Shown here: one piece after another, positions 43,927 through 52,919 of the stretch
How the letters are laid out: each line of letters opens with the position of its first letter
How positions within the stretch are numbered: position 1 is the first letter of the stretch
NCBI RefSeq assembly: GCF_003952365.1
Contig: NZ_CP034443.1
Coordinates: 1,109,001-1,173,000, forward strand
Direction: 5' to 3'
Length of the DNA: 64,000 nt
Source: Mesorhizobium sp. M9A.F.Ca.ET.002.03.1.2
GTDB taxonomy: Bacteria > Pseudomonadota > Alphaproteobacteria > Rhizobiales > Rhizobiaceae
Translations under genes and position numbers: made by a program
Notes under the pieces: generated by a model
What the model was told of the DNA's origin: nothing
Seen by the model: the letters and a program-made list of their open reading frames with translations, nothing else
Databases searched by the model: none

Positions 43927-45756
43927 TTACGCTGCGCCGACCACTTTCGCCGACTTCTCGAAGCGCTTGCGCTCGTTCGGGTCGAGATAAAGCTTGCGCA
44001 GCCGGATGGTCTTCGGCGTCACCTCGACCAGCTCGTCGTCCTGAATCCAGGCCAGCGCGCGTTCCAGCGTCATGCGAATCGGCGGCGTCAGCTTCACCGC
44101 CTCATCCTTGCCGGCGGCGCGGATGTTGGTCAGTTTTTTCCCCTTGAGGACATTGACCTCAAGGTCGTTGTCGCGGGAATGGATGCCGATGATCATGCCT
44201 TGATAAACCTTGACGCCCGGGTCGATGACCATCGGGCCGCGGTCTTCCAGGTTCCACATGGCATAGGCCACCGATTCACCCTGTTCGTTGGAGATCAGCA
44301 CGCCGTTGGTACGGCCCGGCAGCTCGCCCTTGTAGGGCTGATAGGCATGGAACAGCCGGTTCATGACAGCAGTGCCGCGCGTATCGGTCAACAGTTCCGA
44401 CTGGTAGCCGATCAGGCCGCGCGTCGGCGCATGGAAGACGATGCGCTGGCGGTTGCCGCCTGAGGGGCGCAATTCGACCATCTCGGCCTTGCGCTCCGAC
44501 ATCTTCTGCACGACGACGCCGGCATGCTCCTCGTCGACGTCGATAACGACTTCCTCGACCGGCTCGAGCAATTCGCCATTGTCGCCCTGCTGCATGACGA
44601 CGCGCGGCCGCGATACGGCGATCTCAAAACCTTCGCGGCGCATCGTCTCGATCAGCACGGCAAGCTGCAACTCGCCGCGTCCGGAGACGAAGAACGAATC
44701 CTTGTCCGGCGATTCCTCGATCTTCAGCGCGACATTGCCCTCGGCCTCGCGCAGCAGGCGGTCGCGGATGACGCGGCTGGTCACCTTGTCGCCCTCGGTG
44801 CCGGCCAGCGGCGAATCGTTGACGAGGAACGACATTGTGACCGTCGGCGGATCGATCGGCTGCGCATGCAGCGGTTCGGTCACCGACGGGTCGCAGAACG
44901 TGTCGGCGACGGTGCCCTTCGACAGGCCGGCAATGGCGACGATGTCGCCCGCCTGTGCTTCGTCGATCGGCTGGCGCTCGAGCCCGCGGAAAGCCAGGAT
45001 CTTCGAGATGCGGCCGGTTTCGACCTGGGTGCCGTCATGGTGCAGCACCTTGACCGCCTGGTTGGATTTCAACGTGCCGGATTCGATGCGGCCGGTGATG
45101 ATGCGGCCGAGGAACGGATTGGCCTCCAGGATGGTGCCGATCATGCGGAACGGGCCGGGGTGGACGGTCGGCGCCGGCACATGCTTGATGACCAGATCGA
45201 ACAGCGGCGACAAACCCTGGTCCTTAGGGCCTTCGGGGTTCTCCGAGACCCAGCCGTCGCGGCCGGAACCGTAAAGTATAGGGAAGTCGAGCTGCTCGTC
45301 GGTGGCGTCGAGTGCTGCAAACAGGTCGAACACCTCGTTGACCACCTCGACATGGCGGGCGTCCGGCCGGTCGATCTTGTTGATCACGACGATCGGCTTC
45401 AATCCGACCTTGAGCGCCTTGCCGACGACGAATTTGGTCTGTGGCATCGGCCCTTCGGCGGCGTCGACCAGCACGATGGCCGAATCCACCATCGACAGGA
45501 TGCGCTCGACTTCACCGCCGAAATCGGCGTGGCCAGGGGTGTCGACGATGTTGATGCGGGTGTCCTTCCAGTCGACCGAGGTCGCCTTGGCCAGGATGGT
45601 GATGCCGCGTTCCTTTTCGAGATCGTTCGAATCCATGGCACGCTCGGCGACGCGCTGATTGTCGCGGAAGGAGCCGGACTGCTTCAAAAGCTGGTCGACC
45701 AGGGTGGTTTTTCCATGGTCGACGTGCGCGATGATCGCGATATTACGGAGTTTCAT
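43927..45756 (-). CDS. typA: Ribosome-associated GTPase TypA/BipA
   Basis: 609-residue translational GTPase related to EF-G that binds ribosomes under stress and aids 50S assembly. The G motifs are [26 protein letters not shown] and NKIDRPDAR, with the switch I region [10 protein letters not shown]. The C-terminal BipA region ([18 protein letters not shown]) is intact. ATG 45756 gives the standard length; the in-frame extension upstream is atypical. Confidence 0.96.
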   Translation of the reverse strand: MKLRNIAIIAHVDHGKTTLVDQLLKQSGSFRDNQRVAERAMDSNDLEKERGITILAKATSVDWKDTRINIVDTPGHADFGGEVERILSMVDSAIVLVDAAEGPMPQTKFVVGKALKVGLKPIVVINKIDRPDARHVEVVNEVFDLFAALDATDEQLDFPILYGSGRDGWVSENPEGPKDQGLSPLFDLVIKHVPAPTVHPGPFRMIGTILEANPFLGRIITGRIESGTLKSNQAVKVLHHDGTQVETGRISKILAFRGLERQPIDEAQAGDIVAIAGLSKGTVADTFCDPSVTEPLHAQPIDPPTVTMSFLVNDSPLAGTEGDKVTSRVIRDRLLREAEGNVALKIEESPDKDSFFVSGRGELQLAVLIETMRREGFEIAVSRPRVVMQQGDNGELLEPVEEVVIDVDEEHAGVVVQKMSERKAEMVELRPSGGNRQRIVFHAPTRGLIGYQSELLTDTRGTAVMNRLFHAYQPYKGELPGRTNGVLISNEQGESVAYAMWNLEDRGPMVIDPGVKVYQGMIIGIHSRDNDLEVNVLKGKKLTNIRAAGKDEAVKLTPPIRMTLERALAWIQDDELVEVTPKTIRLRKLYLDPNERKRFEKSAKVVGAA

Positions 45757-45953
45757 GTTCTGGTCTCGGGAGCGTTGCAGGCAGCAGGCCAAATGGCGCC
45801 GCCTCTTTCGGTTGCGCGGCTCATACAGGGTTTTTCGCAATTGCGAAAGAGGAGGCGTGTCACCAAATACTCATCAAATCTTAAGCATCTGGGTGTGAAA
45901 TGATTTCGTTAACCAAGGCGGAACCTTTTCGAGGTCCGGGCAGTTCGAGCGTC

Positions 45954-46232
45954 ATGACCGATCCAGTCATCAGATTCCGGCCGATCCTGTGGGCGGTCCT
46001 TGCGGTCCTCCTCGCAGCCGGCGCGGCACAGTCGGCCGCAACGCTCAGGGAGGCGCGGCCTGCCTTGCAATCCGACGCGCCGGCGGCAGAGCAGCTTTTT
46101 GCCGACGCACCTGACGGCGTCGACCCGATCGTGACCGGTCCGGTAAGCGCCGCCTTCAAGCAGCGCCAGCAAGACGCCGGCTGCGACAGCGCGGTGTGGC
46201 CGAAGATTCCGACGGTTTGCTATCCGGACTGA
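45954..46232 (+). CDS. Small exported protein of unknown function
   Basis: 92 residues with an N-terminal hydrophobic segment (ILWAVLAVLLAAGAAQSA) that looks like a signal peptide or anchor. The short mature part contains two cysteines near the end (DAGCDSAVWPKIPTVCYPD) that may form a disulfide. Comparable small proteins ending C-D-S-A-x-W-P-x-I-P occur in rhizobia as I recall; the function is unknown. An in-frame ATG at 45900 could add 18 residues. Confidence 0.6.
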   Translation: MTDPVIRFRPILWAVLAVLLAAGAAQSAATLREARPALQSDAPAAEQLFADAPDGVDPIVTGPVSAAFKQRQQDAGCDSAVWPKIPTVCYPD

Positions 46233-46314
46233 CGATAGCGACTGCGGTCGTCCTTGCAAATACGCAAAATCAGTTCGTCTGCGATCCTTCACCCCCTCAG
46301 CCGGCGCATCCACC

Positions 46315-47889
46315 TCAGGCCGACTGCACCGGATCGAGCGTGACTTTGTAGAGTTCGTTGTCATCGCGATCCATCAGCCGCACCGTCATCTGTTCGGTGG
46401 CGCCGTCGATATCGACGAGGCCGAAGAACTGCAGCCCGGCTGAAGGCGGCACGTTCTGTCCTTGCTCTGCGGTCGGCGCCTTGATGAATCTCAGCTCCGG
46501 GCCGAAGGTCATGTCGAAATCGTTGGGGCCGAACGTGCCGGCATGGAGCGGACCCGAGACGAATTCCCAGAACGGGTTGAAATCCTGGAACTGCGCCTTG
46601 TCCGGATTGTAGTAGTGCGCCGCCGTGTAATGCACGTCGGCGGTCAGCCAGACGGTGTTGCTGATACCAGCGTTCTTTATGTAGCGAAGGAGGTCGGCAA
46701 TTTCCAGCTCGCGGCCCTTGGCCGGGCCATTGTCGCCATTGCTGACCGCCTCGGCCCCAGCCTTCCCGGTGGCGTCGTTCCAGACGATGAGACCCAGCGG
46801 CATGTCGGCGGCAATGATTTTCCAGGTCGCGTTGGAATTTGCCAGTTCGCGCTTCAGCCACCTCGTCTGATGTTCGCCGAGAATGCGCGATTGCGGCGTC
46901 ACCGTATCCTGCATGCCCGGGCCATTGGGGCCGCGATAGGAACGCATATCGAGGAAGAACACGTCGAGCAGCGGCCCGTAGGCTATTCTGCGATAGACGC
47001 GGCCAGGTTCTGATGGCTCGTAGCGGATCGTCGTCATTTCGTGGAAGGCGCGCGCCGCGCGTGCCGCCAGCATATGGATGGACTTTTCCGAATAGCGGTC
47101 GTCAGCGCTCAAATCCTTCGAATCCGACCAGTTGTTCACCACCTCGTGGTCGTCCCACTGGTAGAAGGTCGGGCAGATGGCGTTGAGCCCCAGCACGTTC
47201 CTGTCCATCATGTTGTACTTCCACTGACCCCGGTACTCGTCCAGCGTCTCGGCAACCTTGCGCTTTTCATCGATGAGGACGGTGTTTTTCCACTTGCCAC
47301 CGCCGGGAAGATCGACCTCGTCCTTCATCGCGCCGTCGGCATAGATGGTGTCGCCGGAGTGCAGGAAGAAATCGGGCGTATGCTTGCCGATCGTGGCGTA
47401 GGTCTTCATGCCGGTCTCATCGATGCCCCAGCCCTGGCCGGCGGTGTCGCCTGACCAGGCGAACCGGATGTCGCGTTTCGAAGCTGGCGCCGTACGGAAG
47501 CGGCCGACGATCGGCTCGGAGACAGCGTTGATGTCGGCGAGATCGGCAGCGACCATGCGGTAGAAGATGTCCTGATCGGAGGCGAGGTCGGTGAGCAGCC
47601 GCTTCACCGTGTAATCGCTGGCAGGCGACGTATCGAGCGGCGCAAGACGAACGGCGTTGGCGAAATTTTCGGTCGACGACACTTCGAACATCACGCGCGA
47701 CGGGCGATCGGTGCGCGTCCAGACCATGCCGCTGGTGGCGTCGACGTCGCCGGATTGGACACCATGGGTGAAGGCCGGCCGCTGATTGGCGCGGGAATAG
47801 TAGGGAAGCGCGAGGCCCGAGGCGCCGACGAGGCCAACGGCGCTTGCCGAAGCGACGAAAGCGCGCCGCGTCATCGAAATTGTGTTCAT
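46315..47889 (-). CDS. phoD: Alkaline phosphatase D, Tat-exported
   Basis: 524-residue PhoD-family metallophosphoesterase for scavenging phosphate from organic esters. The N-terminus SMTRRAFVASASAVGLVGASG is a twin-arginine signal, so it is exported folded. Metal-site motifs are FAWSGDTAGQG, FFLHSGDTIYADGA, YQWDDHEVVNNWS and LTADVHYTAAHYY. An AGGAGACAGCC site precedes the ATG. Phosphate control is likely for the family, but no PhoB box was identified. Confidence 0.93.
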   Translation of the reverse strand: MNTISMTRRAFVASASAVGLVGASGLALPYYSRANQRPAFTHGVQSGDVDATSGMVWTRTDRPSRVMFEVSSTENFANAVRLAPLDTSPASDYTVKRLLTDLASDQDIFYRMVAADLADINAVSEPIVGRFRTAPASKRDIRFAWSGDTAGQGWGIDETGMKTYATIGKHTPDFFLHSGDTIYADGAMKDEVDLPGGGKWKNTVLIDEKRKVAETLDEYRGQWKYNMMDRNVLGLNAICPTFYQWDDHEVVNNWSDSKDLSADDRYSEKSIHMLAARAARAFHEMTTIRYEPSEPGRVYRRIAYGPLLDVFFLDMRSYRGPNGPGMQDTVTPQSRILGEHQTRWLKRELANSNATWKIIAADMPLGLIVWNDATGKAGAEAVSNGDNGPAKGRELEIADLLRYIKNAGISNTVWLTADVHYTAAHYYNPDKAQFQDFNPFWEFVSGPLHAGTFGPNDFDMTFGPELRFIKAPTAEQGQNVPPSAGLQFFGLVDIDGATEQMTVRLMDRDDNELYKVTLDPVQSA

Positions 47890-48010
47890 GGCTGTCTCCT
47901 GGATGGCGTTGAACGTCCGCCGCCAAGCTCCAGCGTCAATGTTTCAGGCGCATCTCGAAATCATGAAGGTTTTGTTACAACCAACAGGCAGAAAACGTCA
48001 TGGCGAACGG

Positions 48011-48039
48011 GGCAGCCTGATCGTCAGGCCGCCCTTTTT
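48011..48039 (+). terminator. Orphan terminator-like hairpin
   Basis: GGC-A-GCCTGA pairs with TCAGGC-C-GCC around a TCG loop, followed by CTTTTTG on the plus strand. No plus-strand gene precedes it; the upstream interval (47890-48010) is the phoD leader region read in the other direction. It may end a short unannotated transcript. Confidence 0.5.
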
Positions 48040-48057
48040 GAAGTTTCGGCCGCGAAG

Positions 48058-48106
48058 GTGTGTTGAGATTCAGGTCAGGCCGGCCTCACCTGAATATCAG
48101 CACGCC
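48058..48106. repeat. Short RIME-like palindrome
   Basis: GTGTTGAGATTCAGGTCAGG, CC, GGCCTCACCTGAATATCAGC and ACGCC form a compact hairpin. The arms match the outer arms of the long element at 16731-16863, with the whole core missing. It abuts the TAA stop of the MFS gene, just as the long copy abuts the TAG of the usg-like gene. Confidence 0.75.
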
Positions 48107-49390
48107 TTAAGCCGCCTGCGGTTCCGGCTCGAAGGCTGGCCGGCTGGTGTTGATCAACAGCGAGATGCAGGCTGCGGCTATTGCCGTCATGCCGGCGATG
48201 AGGAAGGCAAGTTCGTAATTACCCTGCAACTCGCGCATGGTGCCGCCGAAGAGGGCGGCGGTCGCAGCGCCCACCTGATGACCGGCGACGATCCAGCCGA
48301 AGACGATCGGCCCGCTGCGGTCGCCGAACGCCTCATTCGACAGCCTGAGCGTCGGCGGCACGGTGGCGATCCAGTCCAATCCATAGAGCACGGCGAAGAT
48401 GATCAGGCTGGTCGACGAGAAACCGGAATAAGGCAGATAGATCAGCGACAGGCCGCGGATCGCATAATAGACGCCGAGCAGCTTGCGCGGGTCGAAGCGG
48501 TCGGTGAGCCAGCCCGACAACGTCGTGCCGATCAGGTCGAAGATGCCCATCAGCGACAACAGACCGGCGGCTTGCACTTCGCCGATACCCATGTCGCCAC
48601 AGAACGCGATCAGGTGCGTGCCGACCAGTCCATTGGTGGTGAAGCCGCAGATGAAGAAGGTGGCGAACAGATACCAGAACACGCGTGTGCCGGCGGCGCG
48701 GCGCAGCGTGTTGAGCGTGTGCATCAGGAAATTGCCCTGCAAGGCCGGCGGAACCGGTGGCACGTCGTCGGCCTCGGCGCCGTAGCGTACCATGCCGATC
48801 GAGGCCGGACGCTCCGGCACCAGCAGATAGACCAGCGGCACCAGGCAAGCGGTGGCAACCGCAATGGCAATGGCGACCGGCTTCCAGCCGCCCGACTGGG
48901 CGAGCGCGGCAAGCAGCGGCAGGAACACCAGCAGGCCGGTGGCGGCGGAGGCCGACATCAGTCCCATCACCAGGCCGCGATTGGTCTTGAACCAGCGGTT
49001 GACGATGGTGGCGCCAAGCACCGTGGCGACTGCGCCCGAACCGACGCCGGAAAACACGCCCCAGGTGAGAAGCAGGTGCCACGGCTCGGTCATCAACAGG
49101 CTGAGCGCGGTCGAGCCCGACATCAGCAACAGCGCCGCCAGCAGCGTGCGGCGCAGCCCGACCCGTTCCATCAAGGCCGCGGCAAACGGTCCGGTCAGAC
49201 CGTAGAGGAAGATGCCTATGGCCGCGGCGAGCGAGACGACGTCGCGCCGCCAGCCGAAACTGTCCTCCAGCGGCAGCATCATGACGGCGGGCGCCGATCG
49301 CAGGCCCGCCGCGATCAGCAGGCAGAGGAAAATGACGGCGACCACGACGAAAGCGTAGCGCTGGCCAAACGGACGGGATTGGACTATCAT
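48107..49390 (-). CDS. MFS transporter (monocarboxylate/OFA-like)
   Basis: 427-residue major facilitator protein with about 12 helices. It resembles the OFA/monocarboxylate porter-like group: GWRRDVVSLAAAIGIFLYGLTGPFAAALMERVG in helices 1-2, then VNRWFKTNRGLVMGLMSA in the loop before helix 5. The substrate is unknown. It is divergent from a TetR regulator, with two related operator-like sequences directly upstream of its start codon, so it is probably repressed until an effector is present. Confidence 0.87.
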   Translation of the reverse strand: MIVQSRPFGQRYAFVVVAVIFLCLLIAAGLRSAPAVMMLPLEDSFGWRRDVVSLAAAIGIFLYGLTGPFAAALMERVGLRRTLLAALLLMSGSTALSLLMTEPWHLLLTWGVFSGVGSGAVATVLGATIVNRWFKTNRGLVMGLMSASAATGLLVFLPLLAALAQSGGWKPVAIAIAVATACLVPLVYLLVPERPASIGMVRYGAEADDVPPVPPALQGNFLMHTLNTLRRAAGTRVFWYLFATFFICGFTTNGLVGTHLIAFCGDMGIGEVQAAGLLSLMGIFDLIGTTLSGWLTDRFDPRKLLGVYYAIRGLSLIYLPYSGFSSTSLIIFAVLYGLDWIATVPPTLRLSNEAFGDRSGPIVFGWIVAGHQVGAATAALFGGTMRELQGNYELAFLIAGMTAIAAACISLLINTSRPAFEPEPQAA

Positions 49391-49444
49391 GTTACTGACC
49401 GGTACGTTGCAGATGGGTCAGAGGTATACGTACCGATCGGTAAC
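49391..49444. promoter_or_regulatory. Paired operator candidates for the TetR regulator
   Basis: ACGTACCGATCGGTAAC (49428-49444) contains the perfect palindrome TACCGATCGGTA. Its inverted relative GTTACTGACCGGTACGT (49391-49407) matches it at 15 of 17 positions on the opposite strand. Both lie between the divergent MFS and TetR start codons, the normal place for TetR autoregulation and repression of the transporter. Confidence 0.65.
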
Positions 49445-49464
49445 ATTGTCAACCGGGCAACGCC

Positions 49465-50082
49465 ATGTCGAGAATGAAAAGCATTGAACCGACGATCAAC
49501 GCGGATGATGCGGCGCCACCACCCCGGGCCGCTCAGAAGATTCTTAGCGTGGCGCGTGACCTGTTCTACCGGCAAGGCATCAGGGCGATCGGCGTCGACG
49601 AGATCGTGCGGCGTGCCGGCGTCACCAAGCCCAGCCTCTACCGCAGTTTTCCGTCCAAGGACGAGCTGGCCGCTTCCTATCTCCGGCAATACGACCTCGA
49701 GTTCTGGGGCCGCTTCGAAGAGGCGGTGGCTGCACATCCCGGCGATCCGCGCGCGCAGATCGCCGCCTTCCTGACCCGCGTTGGCAAGCGCACGCAAAAA
49801 CCCGACTATCGCGGCTGCGGCATGACCAATGCGGCCGTCGAATATCCCGAACGCGGCCATCCGGCCCGCGTGGTGAGCGAGGCCAACAAGCAGGAATTGC
49901 GCCGCCGCCTGCGCACCATGGCCGCCGCGATGGGCGCCGCCGACGCCGACACGCTGGGCGACGGGCTGCTGCTCCTGATCGAGGGCGCCTATATCAGCGG
50001 GCAACTGTTCGGGCTCGGCGGGCCGGCGCAATCGGTGGCCCGCAACGCCGACCTGCTGATCGAAGCGAGCTTGAAGAAATAG
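49465..50082 (+). CDS. TetR/AcrR-family transcriptional regulator
   Basis: 205-residue repressor. The N-terminal helix-turn-helix is in AQKILSVARDLFYRQGIRAIGVDEIVRRAGVTKPSLYRSFPSKDEL. The C-terminal ligand domain (about 90-205) contains YRGCGMTNAAVEYPERGHP, seen in a TetR subgroup often placed beside transporters. It is divergent from the MFS gene, with two operator-like palindromes between them. A second ATG at 49474 is an alternative start. Confidence 0.9.
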   Translation: MSRMKSIEPTINADDAAPPPRAAQKILSVARDLFYRQGIRAIGVDEIVRRAGVTKPSLYRSFPSKDELAASYLRQYDLEFWGRFEEAVAAHPGDPRAQIAAFLTRVGKRTQKPDYRGCGMTNAAVEYPERGHPARVVSEANKQELRRRLRTMAAAMGAADADTLGDGLLLLIEGAYISGQLFGLGGPAQSVARNADLLIEASLKK

Positions 50083-50125
50083 CGTTTGACGATACGCTAC
50101 GGCAGCCCGAAACGGAGTTGTCCGC

Positions 50126-50716
50126 ATGCGTGCCATTCTGATCCCGCTTGCTCTCGCCGGTCTCTGTCAGGCTGCCCAGGCCGGCGACGTTTCCAGCGCC
50201 TACACCGATCTCGACGGGAAGAAAGACTGCGTCACCTATGCGCAGGCTGAGGAAGGCGACGGCGACTGGGCCAATCTCGCCTGTTCGGGCTATCGCGGCT
50301 ACCCGGTGCTGATCGCTTACGACGATGCTCGCGAATCGCTGTTCTACGGGTTTCCGTCCAGCGACATGACCGAGGTCTGGGAAAGCTTTATCGGCTTCAA
50401 TTCGGCTGGACCCAGGATCGAGTGGCGCATCGAGACGAATGGCGATCGCGCCGTTCCTTTCGCGGTCATCCACCGTCGGTCGATCAGCAATCCCGAAGAC
50501 GAGAACAAACCGACCGAAGTGCTGGTCGTTGCCAAGGTGGCCCAGCCGGAGACCTATGAGGGCTGCACAGTCGGCCTGGTGCTGGCCACAGGCGACCCCA
50601 GTGCCAACGACCAGGCACGCAAGCTCGCCGACGAGAAGGCGCGGACCTTTGCCTGCGGCAAGGATATGCGGATAACGATGGGCGCGGTGCCCGCTTTTGG
50701 GCGCGTCGACAATTGA
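50126..50716 (+). CDS. Putative periplasmic protein of unknown function
   Basis: 196-residue protein with a signal peptide (MRAILIPLALAGLCQAAQA). The mature part has four cysteines (KKDCVTY, LACSGY, EGCTVGL, FACGKDM) that could form two disulfides. No family is recognised. It lies 43 bp after the TetR gene on the same strand and may be co-transcribed with it. A palindromic repeat follows. Confidence 0.72.
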   Translation: MRAILIPLALAGLCQAAQAGDVSSAYTDLDGKKDCVTYAQAEEGDGDWANLACSGYRGYPVLIAYDDARESLFYGFPSSDMTEVWESFIGFNSAGPRIEWRIETNGDRAVPFAVIHRRSISNPEDENKPTEVLVVAKVAQPETYEGCTVGLVLATGDPSANDQARKLADEKARTFACGKDMRITMGAVPAFGRVDN

Positions 50717-50734
50717 GACCCAACGTACATTGCT

Positions 50735-50945
50735 TCGGTCACCGTACGCTTTCGTCATCCTCGGGCGTAGCAGGAGCGAAGCGACGTCGCGGAGACCCGA
50801 GGATCCATGCCGTAACGAAGTCCGAAGAGCGCAGCGGTGCAGAATTCTGTTCCGCCGCGCATATCTCGGCGTCACGGCATGGATACCAGGGTCTCCGCGA
50901 CGCCGCTTTGCGGCTGCTCCGCCCTGGTATGACGAAGCTAAGGGG
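50735..50945. repeat. Palindromic repeat: gene-less relative of the GIY-YIG element
   Basis: The left arm (50749-50819, with CTTTCGTCATCC, GAGCGAAGCGACGTCGCG and GGATCCATGCCGTAAC) pairs with the right arm (50870-50938). Arm sequences match those around the GIY-YIG gene at 61128-61656. The 50-bp centre still contains GAAGAGCGCAGCGGTGCAGAA, similar to GAAGAATGCAGCGGCCCAGAA just upstream of that gene. It looks like an internal deletion derivative of the same element. Confidence 0.75.
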
Positions 50946-51001
50946 CGTCACCGAACCCACTTGGGCCGTACCGGGTCCAATCCGCGGAGCCCAATGGATC
51001 G

Positions 51002-51535
51002 CTACTTCGCCGCCTTGGCCCGCTCGATCGCCTCGACGATCATCTTCTTGGCGTGAGCGGCACCGTGCCAGCCCTCGATCTTGACCCATTTGCCGGGTTC
51101 GAGATCCTTGTAGTGTTCGAAGAAATGCTGCACCTGGTCGCGCGTGATATCCGGCAGCTGCGTGTATTCGGTGACGTTCTCGTAGCGTAGCGTCAGCTTG
51201 GGCGAAGGCACCGCGATGATCTTCTCGTCCAGGCCGGCATTGTCTTCCATGATCAGCACACCGATCGGCCGCACATTGATGACGCAGCCCGGCACCAGCG
51301 CGCGCGTGTTGCAGACCAGCACGTCGATCGGGTCGCCGTCACCAGACAGCGTGTGCGGCACGAAGCCGTAATTGCCGGGATAGCGCATCGAGGTGTGCAG
51401 AAAGCGGTCGACGAACAGCGTGCCGGCCTCCTTGTCCATCTCGTATTTGATCGGCTCGCCGCCGATCGGCACCTCGATGATGACGTTGACGTCCTCCGGC
51501 GGGTTCTTTCCGGTGGCTATGGCTTGGATACGCAT
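51002..51535 (-). CDS. ppa: Inorganic pyrophosphatase
   Basis: 177-residue family I soluble pyrophosphatase, which drives biosynthetic reactions by hydrolysing PPi. It begins [20 protein letters not shown]. Active-site stretches are [42 protein letters not shown] and [14 protein letters not shown]. The length is standard. GAGGGACAAAGCC precedes the ATG; the in-frame extension upstream is not expected. Confidence 0.96.
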   Translation of the reverse strand: MRIQAIATGKNPPEDVNVIIEVPIGGEPIKYEMDKEAGTLFVDRFLHTSMRYPGNYGFVPHTLSGDGDPIDVLVCNTRALVPGCVINVRPIGVLIMEDNAGLDEKIIAVPSPKLTLRYENVTEYTQLPDITRDQVQHFFEHYKDLEPGKWVKIEGWHGAAHAKKMIVEAIERAKAAK

Positions 51536-51645
51536 GGCTTTGTCCCTCTTTCGATTGGAGACCGATAGCGGGCGGCGGCGCATGGTGCAATGCGGCGAAT
51601 GGTGCTGAGGCAGACTGAAAGCCTATGGAGAGGAATACCGGGCCG

Positions 51646-52152
51646 TCATTCCCAGACGAAAGCGACCTTCTTCAGCGCCTTCTGCTCGAAGATCTCGACG
51701 CCCTCGGCGACATCGCGGCCGCCGGCGCCGGCATAGAAGGCGAGCGCGCCCTGGTTGTCCTCCAGCGCCCACACCACCATGCCTTTCAGGCCGTGATCCG
51801 CCAGTCGCGCCCGTGCGGCTGAGAATAGCCGGCTGCCGAGCCCGATGCCCTGATATTCCGGGCTGAGGTAAAGTTCGTAGATCTCGCCCTGCTGCCTGAG
51901 TTCTCGGGCGCGGTTCTTGCCGATCGTGGCATAGCCGGCGATCTTGCCGCCGATCTCGACGACCAGGACGGTGGCGGCGCGGCGGATGGCATTCGCCCAC
52001 CAGGCGGCGCCGCGGCGGTTGATCATCGACGTCAGCGTGCGATGCGGAATGATGCCGGCATAGGCGCCGCGCCAGGCCTGCTGGTGCACGTCGGCTATTG
52101 CATCCGCGTCGCGCGGCTCGGCTTTCCTGATGTCGATGCTCAGCGTGTTCAT
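51646..52152 (-). CDS. GNAT-family N-acetyltransferase
   Basis: 168-residue acetyltransferase of unknown substrate. The acetyl-CoA binding motif A is ELYLSPEYQGIGLGSRLFSAARARL (Q/R-x-x-G-x-G/A form), and the N-terminus starts IDIRKAEPRDADAIADVHQQAW. No obvious ribosome binding site precedes ATG 52152, so initiation may be weak or leaderless. It stands alone between ppa and the TPM operon. Confidence 0.86.
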   Translation of the reverse strand: MNTLSIDIRKAEPRDADAIADVHQQAWRGAYAGIIPHRTLTSMINRRGAAWWANAIRRAATVLVVEIGGKIAGYATIGKNRARELRQQGEIYELYLSPEYQGIGLGSRLFSAARARLADHGLKGMVVWALEDNQGALAFYAGAGGRDVAEGVEIFEQKALKKVAFVWE

Positions 52153-52272
52153 AATTGGTTAACCATAAACCGGCACCGCCCGAATGCAAGAGTCCGGTCA
52201 GCCGGTGCGATGCTTTCGCACAGGCGATCGACAGGCCCGCAGAGATGCTGTCAGGGCACGTTTGGAATCGAC

Positions 52273-52911
52273 TCAAATCTCGACCAGATGATCGTCGAGC
52301 TCGTTGCTGTCGCCGGAAGAGACCGGGAAGTGTTCGGCCAGCACCGCGCCCGTCGCTTCGATCGCCTTGACGAAGCCGTCGGCGAGACGATCGTCACCGG
52401 CATGGGCGGTCAGGTCGCGGACGACGCCGTCCCAGACATCCTGGCCAACTTGGGCGTCGATGCCGCTGTCGGCGACCACCTCGGCGTAGCGCTCGGCGAT
52501 CGAGACGAAGACCAGCACGCCGGTGCGTGCCGTGGTGCGGTGGACGTTGCGGGCGAGGAACTGCTTTATCGCATTGGCGTGCGCGGCCTGGTAGCGCAGC
52601 CGCCTCGGCACCAGATGGATGCGCAAGCCGGGCAGTGCCCACAACAGGACAAGCACGCTGACCAGCGCCAGAAGCTGGGCGATGACGAAATGCGGCACGC
52701 GGATCGACAGCCACCAGGCTTCCAGCCCATAGGCGACGGCAAGGCTGACGAAAAACATGGCCAGCGTCGCCATGAAGGCGGCCGGGAAGAAATAGCCGTC
52801 GCTGGCATGCGCCACCACGCAGTAGATTTCGCCGTCGGTCCTTGATTCGGCGGCGCGGATCGCTTCGGCGATGCGGTCATGATCCTCGGCGGTGATCGGT
52901 CGTGTTGCCAT
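52273..52911 (-). CDS. TPM-domain membrane protein, short form
   Basis: 212-residue protein, last gene of the lemA/TPM operon. The N-terminal domain includes RIAEAIRAAESRTDGEIYCVV; two hydrophobic segments follow (AAFMATLAMFFVSLAVAYGL, FVIAQLLALVSVLVLLWAL). The C-terminal part (TARTGVLVFVSIAERYAEVVADSGI) resembles the TPM_phosphatase fold of the two upstream proteins in reversed domain order. The function is unknown. Its start lies 8 bp after the preceding gene. Confidence 0.83.
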   Translation of the reverse strand: MATRPITAEDHDRIAEAIRAAESRTDGEIYCVVAHASDGYFFPAAFMATLAMFFVSLAVAYGLEAWWLSIRVPHFVIAQLLALVSVLVLLWALPGLRIHLVPRRLRYQAAHANAIKQFLARNVHRTTARTGVLVFVSIAERYAEVVADSGIDAQVGQDVWDGVVRDLTAHAGDDRLADGFVKAIEATGAVLAEHFPVSSGDSNELDDHLVEI

Positions 52912-52919
52912 GTCGTGTC

